Shown here one piece after another: positions 1-3,280 of a DNA stretch of 7,170 nucleotides. The translations under genes were made by a program, and so were the position numbers. Position 1 is the first letter of the stretch. The number at the start of each line of letters is the position of its first letter. The notes under the pieces are model-generated. The model made no database searches, was not told the origin of the DNA, and saw nothing but the letters and a program-made list of their open reading frames with translations. The DNA is taken from the NCBI GenBank assembly GCA_027020105.1, contig JALUVW010000110.1, forward strand, positions 1 to 7,170. The letters are read 5' to 3'. Origin of the DNA: Candidatus Falkowiibacteriota bacterium. GTDB taxonomy: Bacteria; Patescibacteriota; Patescibacteriia; Patescibacteriales; SZUA-104.

Positions 1-731
1 CGGCCATGAGTATGAAGTTTCTGGGGGATCGGCTTGATATTCACTGCGGAGGCGTGGACCATATTAACGTGCACCACACGAACGAAATGGCGCAAAGCGA
101 AGCGGCGACCGGCAAAAAGTTTTTCAATTACTGGATGCATTGCGCGTTTTTGAATATCGCCGGCGGCAAGAAGATGGCGAAGAGCGAGGACAATTTTCTG
201 ACCTTGGAAAACGCCTTGATTAAAAAAGGAATTAACCCCTTGGCTTTCAGATACGCGGTTTTGTCGGTTCATTATCGGAAGCCGATGGAATGGAGCGAGG
301 CGGCGATTTTAAACGCGCGCAACGGGCTGGAGCATTTATATAATCAGGTCAGAAAACTCAAAACCAAAAACTCAAAACCAAAAACTCAAAATATTAACGA
401 TGATTATAAAAATAAATTTTTGGCCGCGATTAACGACGATTTGAATATGCCGCAGGCGATGGCCGCCGCGCAGGAATTACTAAGGTCCGATTTATCGGAC
501 GAGGAAAAATTGGCGTCTGTTTTGGATTTTGATGAAGTTTTGGGGTTGGGACTGAAACAATTTGCCGCCGAAGAACACCTCCCTGATAAGATTAAAAAAC
601 TGATTAACGCGAGAAACAAGGCGAGAAAAGATAAAAACTTTAAAGAATCGGACGGATTGCGGGAGGAAATTGAAAAATTAGGTTATGTGGTGGAGGATAC
701 GAAAGAGGGGACGAGGGTTTTTAGAAAATAA
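1..731 (+). CDS. cysS: Cysteinyl-tRNA synthetase, C-terminal part (5' end outside window)
   Basis: Class I aminoacyl-tRNA synthetase that activates cysteine with ATP and loads it onto tRNA-Cys in the cytoplasm. The reading frame is already open at base 3 (an Ala codon precedes the first visible Met), matching the family's conserved stretch just before MSMKFLG, so the gene begins upstream and that Met is not the start. Visible hallmarks, counted from it: DIHCGGVDHINVHHTNE (residues 11-27), whose HHxNE carries zinc ligands in the family; the ATP-site signature KMAKS (about residues 56-60, a KMSKS variant with Ala for Ser); then the helical anticodon-binding region, ending in the usual EDTKEGTRVFRK tail. 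The HIGH motif and the first zinc Cys residues lie off the window. A Lys/Asn/Gln-rich linker encoded by tandem heptamers interrupts the helical region. The stop codon overlaps the U-tract of a minus-strand terminator. No plus-strand terminator is clear. Confidence 0.96.
   Translation, partial: AMSMKFLGDRLDIHCGGVDHINVHHTNEMAQSEAATGKKFFNYWMHCAFLNIAGGKKMAKSEDNFLTLENALIKKGINPLAFRYAVLSVHYRKPMEWSEAAILNARNGLEHLYNQVRKLKTKNSKPKTQNINDDYKNKFLAAINDDLNMPQAMAAAQELLRSDLSDEEKLASVLDFDEVLGLGLKQFAAEEHLPDKIKKLINARNKARKDKNFKESDGLREEIEKLGYVVEDTKEGTRVFRK
355..389 (+). repeat. Five tandem AAC-initial heptamers inside cysS
   Basis: Five consecutive 7-nt units alternate AACTCAA and AACCAAA (equivalently 2.5 copies of a 14-nt unit). 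They encode a low-complexity linker around KTKNSKPKTQN in cysS, after the LEHLYNQVRKL helix. The same 7-nt period with an initial AAC recurs in the two intergenic elements at 1507-1590 and 7082-7158. The repeat is directly visible; that it expanded by slippage or insertion is inference. Confidence 0.85.
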
Positions 732-762
732 AAAAGGAAACGTCGCCTGTCGCTCCGTTTCC
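725..762 (-). terminator. Rho-independent terminator of the minus-strand small gene
   Basis: Read on the minus strand, GGAAACG (762-756) pairs perfectly with CGTTTCC (742-736) around a 13-nt loop and is followed at once by TTTTTTATTTT (735-725). On the plus strand the hairpin is followed by GCTTTATGGG, a poor U-tract, so the orientation is minus. The U-tract overlaps the cysS stop codon (729-731). It ends the transcript that carries the 29-codon ORF. Confidence 0.8.
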
Positions 763-781
763 GCTTTATGGGTTATTAGCA

Positions 782-871
782 TTAGCGGCAGTAGAAGCCG
801 CTTTTCTTCTTCTTTTTCTTTTTTTTCTTGAATTTGAAGAAGAAAAAACATTTTTTTAAAATTTTCTTCAT
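782..871 (-). CDS. Lys/Phe-rich 29-residue small protein, unknown function
   Basis: I do not recognise this gene as a named family. The ORF runs from ATG at 871-869 to TAA at 784-782. The peptide begins MKKILKKC, has four Phe in a row (9-12), then K-F, nine consecutive Lys (15-23) and ends SGFYCR. It has about 14 Lys plus one Arg and no acidic residue, so it is very strongly cationic, with Cys at 8 and 28. The Lys run uses mixed AAG and AAA codons rather than a pure A tract, which argues for coding rather than a homopolymer artefact. Expression signals are complete: a TTGACT/TATTAT promoter with a 17-bp spacer, an about 30-nt leader, AGGAGG six bases before the ATG, and a rho-independent terminator after the stop. 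It is convergent with cysS and divergent from rnpB. Possible roles, all inference: RNA- or ribosome-binding peptide, membrane-active peptide, or leader peptide; a small RNA with a fortuitous ORF is the alternative. Confidence 0.68.
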   Translation of the reverse strand: MKKILKKCFFFFKFKKKKKKKKKSGFYCR

Positions 872-877
872 TTTCTC

Positions 878-883
878 CCTCCT
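878..883 (-). promoter_or_regulatory. Strong Shine-Dalgarno of the 29-codon gene
   Basis: The minus strand reads AAAGGAGGG before the ATG at 871. The AGGAGG core (883-878) is a full complement of the usual 16S rRNA tail and is separated from the start codon by six bases (GAGAAA). It fixes the start of the small ORF. It stands out because the three large plus-strand genes whose starts are in the window have no comparable site. Confidence 0.8.
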
Positions 884-907
884 TTTTTTAAATAACGCGA
901 TGTACGC

Positions 908-936
908 ATAATACCATAACTTTCTCTAATAGTCAA
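908..936 (-). promoter_or_regulatory. Sigma-70 type promoter of the small minus-strand gene
   Basis: On the minus strand, TTGACT (936-931) and TATTAT (913-908) are separated by exactly 17 bp. The predicted start is near 901, about 30 bases before the ATG at 871. It is arranged back-to-back with the rnpB promoter, with the two -35 boxes 45 bp apart across an AT-rich spacer. Confidence 0.75.
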
Positions 937-981
937 GTTTTAAGCGGTTTTTTTCTTTAATATTAGATAAAAAATATTATA

Positions 982-1010
982 TTGACTTGCGGTGTTTTTG
1001 ATGATATATT
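982..1010 (+). promoter_or_regulatory. Sigma-70 type promoter of rnpB
   Basis: TTGACT (982-987) and TATATT (1005-1010) are spaced by 17 bp, with an A/T-rich upstream tract (953-981) resembling an UP element. The predicted start is near 1017, which leaves a leader of about 27 nt before the core P1 helix of RNase P RNA. The -35 hexamer is identical to that of the divergent small-gene promoter. Confidence 0.8.
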
Positions 1011-1043
1011 ATATGCACGCGGAGATGTTCGTTAAATTTCAGT

Positions 1044-1489
1044 AATATCGGGGCAAGCGGGCAATCACTTCGGCTTTATTGCCGGAGAGGAAAGTCCGGA
1101 CTCCCGCCCGCGTTAAAACTTAGGCGGATCAACCGTAGTTATTCGGTTTTCGCCAAAAAAAGTTTTTGCGGGCGAAAAGAATAGTGGATAACGTCCACGG
1201 GGAGTAATCCCACGGAAAGTGCCACAGAGACTATACTAATCCGGAATTTCCGGATTAAAGGTGAAAAGTTAGTTGGTGTCTTTTGTTCTCGAGATGAAAG
1301 GCTACAACTTTCGCCCTCCGGTGACGGAGCGCGCGCGGTAAACCCTATTCGGAGCAAGAGCAAGCTCGCCGAATCTTGGCGAGAAAAAGTGGCTCGCACG
1401 AGCCCAAAGGCAACTTTGGGCCATAGATAGATGATTGCCGTCCCGAATACTCGGGATACAGAATCCGGCTTATAGCTTGCCCCGATATT
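1044..1489 (+). ncRNA. rnpB: RNase P catalytic RNA
   Basis: RNA subunit of the ribozyme that removes 5' leaders from precursor tRNAs. Conserved blocks appear in order: GAGGAAAGTCCGGACTCC (about 1087-1104), AAAGTGCCACAGAGAC (from 1217), GGTAAACCC (1337-1345) with CGGAGCAAG after it, AGATAGATGATTGCC (1425-1439) and ACAGAATCCGGCTTAT (from 1458). The ends pair as P1 (1044-1058 with 1475-1489, perfect); P2 is 1060-1066 with 1433-1439; P3 is a very small hairpin (1071-1074/1081-1084). P8 is about 1185-1199, P12 is 1237-1244/1250-1257, and L14 (GTGA, 1321-1324) and L18 (GCAA, 1410-1413) are GNRA loops, as in type A RNAs. Oddities: an extra compound helix at 1105-1174, P1 complementarity continuing outwards to 1033/1500, and no obvious GGU in the P15 loop. 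The 446-nt core is on the long side. Helix names are my manual assignment. Promoter at 982-1010; no U-tract terminator seen. Confidence 0.96.
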
Positions 1490-1506
1490 AGTGAAATTTA
1501 TTGTAG

Positions 1507-1590
1507 ATAACAGAAAACAGATAGCAGATAACAGGATTATAAAAATATTTTAAACTGCTATCTGCTTATCTGCTTATCCGCTATCTGTTA
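1507..1590. repeat. Palindromic heptamer-repeat element between rnpB and the next gene
   Basis: The left arm contains AACAGAA, AACAGAT, AGCAGAT and AACAGGA in tandem (1509-1536). The right arm (1555-1590) carries the same type of units on the opposite strand. CAGATAGCAG (1518-1527) pairs perfectly with CTGCTATCTG (1555-1564) around an AT-rich centre. The right arm ends at CTGTTA, one base before the ATG at 1592. It shares the 14-mer TAACAGATAGCGGA (here on the minus strand, 1590-1577) with the element after rodA (7095-7108). No T-tract follows, so it is not a classical terminator. Confidence 0.8.
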
Positions 1591-1591
1591 A

Positions 1592-3034
1592 ATGAAGAAA
1601 TCCGAATTATTTTTTTCTTTTTTACTGGTGCCGTTGGATTTTTTAATGATTGTGCTGGCCGGCGTTTCGGCGTATTATATTCGCTTCGCGGAATTCACCA
1701 CCGATATCAGGCCGGCTATTTTTAATCTGCCTTTTGGCAATTATTTGAAAATTTTAACGATTATCGCGATATTATGGCTTGTTATTTTCGCTCTATCCGG
1801 GCTTTACAACATCAGAAACGCGCGAAAATTATCAAAAGAGATTATTAAAGTGGTTTTGGCCTGTTCAACCGGGCTGGTCTTAATCGTCGTATTGATATTT
1901 TTTAGACGAGAATTGTTTGATTCTCGTTTTATTGTTTTGGCGGGGTGGATTCTGGCCATCATCTACGTAAGTATCAGCAGAAGTTTGGTAAGATTGGCGC
2001 AAAGAATCTTGTTTAAATACGGCATAGGGGTGCATAACGTTGTTTTGGTCGGGAACAGCCGGACAACCGATAATTTGATGCGTTATTACTCAAGCGCCAA
2101 AAATTCCGGAGTTGAAGTCGTGAAGAGGTTGCGTAACTTTGACATAGAGACGGCTGAAAATCTCGCTGAAATGATTAAGGCCCGCCGCGGCGGCGGAACG
2201 GGAAAAGAAATTGACGAAATAATCCAAAGCGATCCGAATTTAAGCAAGGCGGACACCTTGCGGTTGTATGATTTTGCCGACGAATACCATTTAACCTTTA
2301 AGTACGCCGCGGACTTGCTCGGCGCCAAAGTGCTGAAAACCGAAGTGGCGGAAACCGCCGGTATTCCCATCGTTGAGGTCAAGAAAACTCCGTTGGACGG
2401 CTGGGGCAGAATCGCCAAACGGATATTTGACATACTCGGATCCTTGTTGTTGCTTGTATTGTTAAGCCCCGTTCTATTCCTTGTCGCCCTGATGATAAAA
2501 TTGGATTCGCGCGGGCCGGTGTTTTTTTCCAGGCGCGATGACGGCAGTCCGGTTTACAGGGTGGGGCAGGGCGGCAAACTTTTTCGGTATTTTAAATTCC
2601 GCTCAATGGTTCCGGGCATGGACAGCAAACGATACACCGAGTTGGCCGATAAAAATATTCGCAACGACGGGCCGATGGTTAAAATAAAAAACGATCCGCG
2701 CGTTACTCGTTTCGGCAAATTCATTAGGCGATGGAGCATTGACGAGCTGGCGGAATTGTTCTTGGTTTTAAAGGGCGACTTGAGCTTGGTCGGGCCTCGG
2801 CCGCATCTGCCCGAGGAAGTGGCCAAGTACGAACATCACCACAAAAAGGTTCTGACAGTTAAACCGGGAATGACCGGTTTGGCGCAGATTTCCGGACGAA
2901 GCGACTTGTCCTTTGAGGAAGAAGTGAAGCTGGACACTTACTACATAGAAAATTGGTCGTTGTCGCTGGACTTGATGATTCTCTTGAGAACGCCCTTGGC
3001 GGTAATCAGGGGCGAAAAAGGGGTAATGGGCTAA
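1592..3034 (+). CDS. Polyprenyl glycosylphosphotransferase (membrane priming sugar transferase)
   Basis: Transfers a sugar-1-phosphate from a nucleotide sugar to undecaprenyl phosphate on the inner face of the membrane, the first step of many surface-glycan pathways; the sugar cannot be read from sequence. The 480 residues follow the WcaJ/WbaP-type layout: four predicted membrane helices (about 9-30, 51-73, 86-105, 112-128), a Rossmann-like middle domain beginning NVVLVGNSRTTDN (149-161), then the catalytic domain from about 273. That domain opens with the hydrophobic re-entrant helix (281-303) and holds FKFRSM (334-339), NDPRVTRFGKFIRRWSIDEL with the Asp-Glu pair at 384-385, and GDLSLVGPRP (395-404). 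The ending GVMG is typical. The ATG follows the repeat element directly with no Shine-Dalgarno, but MKKSELFFSFLLVPLDFLM fits family N-termini. No separate promoter is evident, so readthrough from rnpB is possible. A terminator follows at 3081. Confidence 0.93.
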   Translation: MKKSELFFSFLLVPLDFLMIVLAGVSAYYIRFAEFTTDIRPAIFNLPFGNYLKILTIIAILWLVIFALSGLYNIRNARKLSKEIIKVVLACSTGLVLIVVLIFFRRELFDSRFIVLAGWILAIIYVSISRSLVRLAQRILFKYGIGVHNVVLVGNSRTTDNLMRYYSSAKNSGVEVVKRLRNFDIETAENLAEMIKARRGGGTGKEIDEIIQSDPNLSKADTLRLYDFADEYHLTFKYAADLLGAKVLKTEVAETAGIPIVEVKKTPLDGWGRIAKRIFDILGSLLLLVLLSPVLFLVALMIKLDSRGPVFFSRRDDGSPVYRVGQGGKLFRYFKFRSMVPGMDSKRYTELADKNIRNDGPMVKIKNDPRVTRFGKFIRRWSIDELAELFLVLKGDLSLVGPRPHLPEEVAKYEHHHKKVLTVKPGMTGLAQISGRSDLSFEEEVKLDTYYIENWSLSLDLMILLRTPLAVIRGEKGVMG

Positions 3035-3080
3035 AAAACGCCGAGGATGCCGTTGTTCGCTTATCAAGATTTCCGCCATA

Positions 3081-3109
3081 ATATGGCCTGACGGCGGCCG
3101 TATTTTTTT
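3081..3109 (+). terminator. Rho-independent terminator after the sugar transferase gene
   Basis: ATATGGCC (3081-3088) pairs with GGCCGTAT (3096-3103), including one G-T wobble, around a 7-nt loop, and is followed by a T run (3103-3109). An alternative stem pairs CCGCC (3073-3077) with GGCGG (3093-3097). It separates the sugar transferase transcript from the promoter at 3192. Confidence 0.75.
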
Positions 3110-3147
3110 GTTTCCCGCTTTCTTCCGAGATTATGAAAATACCGCGG

Positions 3148-3202
3148 CCGTTTCAAACCGCGAGAAACCATAATCCGCGAGCGGGCTTGATTTGTGAAAC
3201 GG
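3148..3202. repeat. Inverted repeat overlapping the DUF4012 gene promoter, with internal direct repeat
   Basis: CCGTTTCA (3148-3155) is the exact reverse complement of TGAAACGG (3195-3202), which overlaps the -35 box and spacer of the promoter at 3192-3220. Between the arms, CCGCGAG occurs twice (3158-3164 and 3175-3181), 17 bp apart. It may be an operator-like site or chance; no regulator is identified in the window. Confidence 0.4.
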
Positions 3203-3220
3203 CGGGCAACTTGCTATAAT
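3192..3220 (+). promoter_or_regulatory. Extended -10 promoter of the DUF4012 gene
   Basis: A perfect TATAAT (3215-3220) is preceded by TGC, giving an extended -10 (TGnTATAAT). TTGTGA (3192-3197) lies 17 bp upstream and matches four of six -35 consensus bases. The predicted start is near 3227. The position, downstream of a terminator, marks a new transcription unit and excludes an upstream GTG at 3194 as the translation start. Confidence 0.75.
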
Positions 3221-3238
3221 GTTATTAAGAATCAAAAC

Positions 3239-3257
3239 ACTCGCGCCTTCGGCGAGT
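3239..3257 (+). other. Short hairpin in the 5' leader of the DUF4012 gene
   Basis: ACTCGC (3239-3244) pairs with GCGAGT (3252-3257) around a 7-nt loop; CGCC/GGCG around TTC is an alternative inner pairing. It lies between the predicted transcription start (about 3227) and the ATG at 3281, in a leader of about 54 nt with no Shine-Dalgarno. Its role is unknown. Confidence 0.4.
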
Positions 3258-3280
3258 TTATCGCGGATAATTTTGTTTTT

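Noticed and set aside
168..200. KMAKS in CysRS as a defective active site
   Set aside because: The position of the first Ser in KMSKS is variable in functional class I synthetases; the lysines and the rest of the protein are intact.
1139..1399. An 86-codon open frame on the minus strand
   Set aside because: It lies wholly within the RNase P RNA, antisense to conserved blocks, and the peptide shows no recognisable domain.
1507..1590. CRISPR-like array
   Set aside because: The units are 7 nt, contiguous and degenerate with no unique spacers, and they are arranged as inverted arms; this is a simple-repeat palindrome, not CRISPR.
1507..1590. Repeat element as the rnpB terminator
   Set aside because: Although it can fold as a hairpin, its right arm is followed directly by a start codon, not a U-tract.
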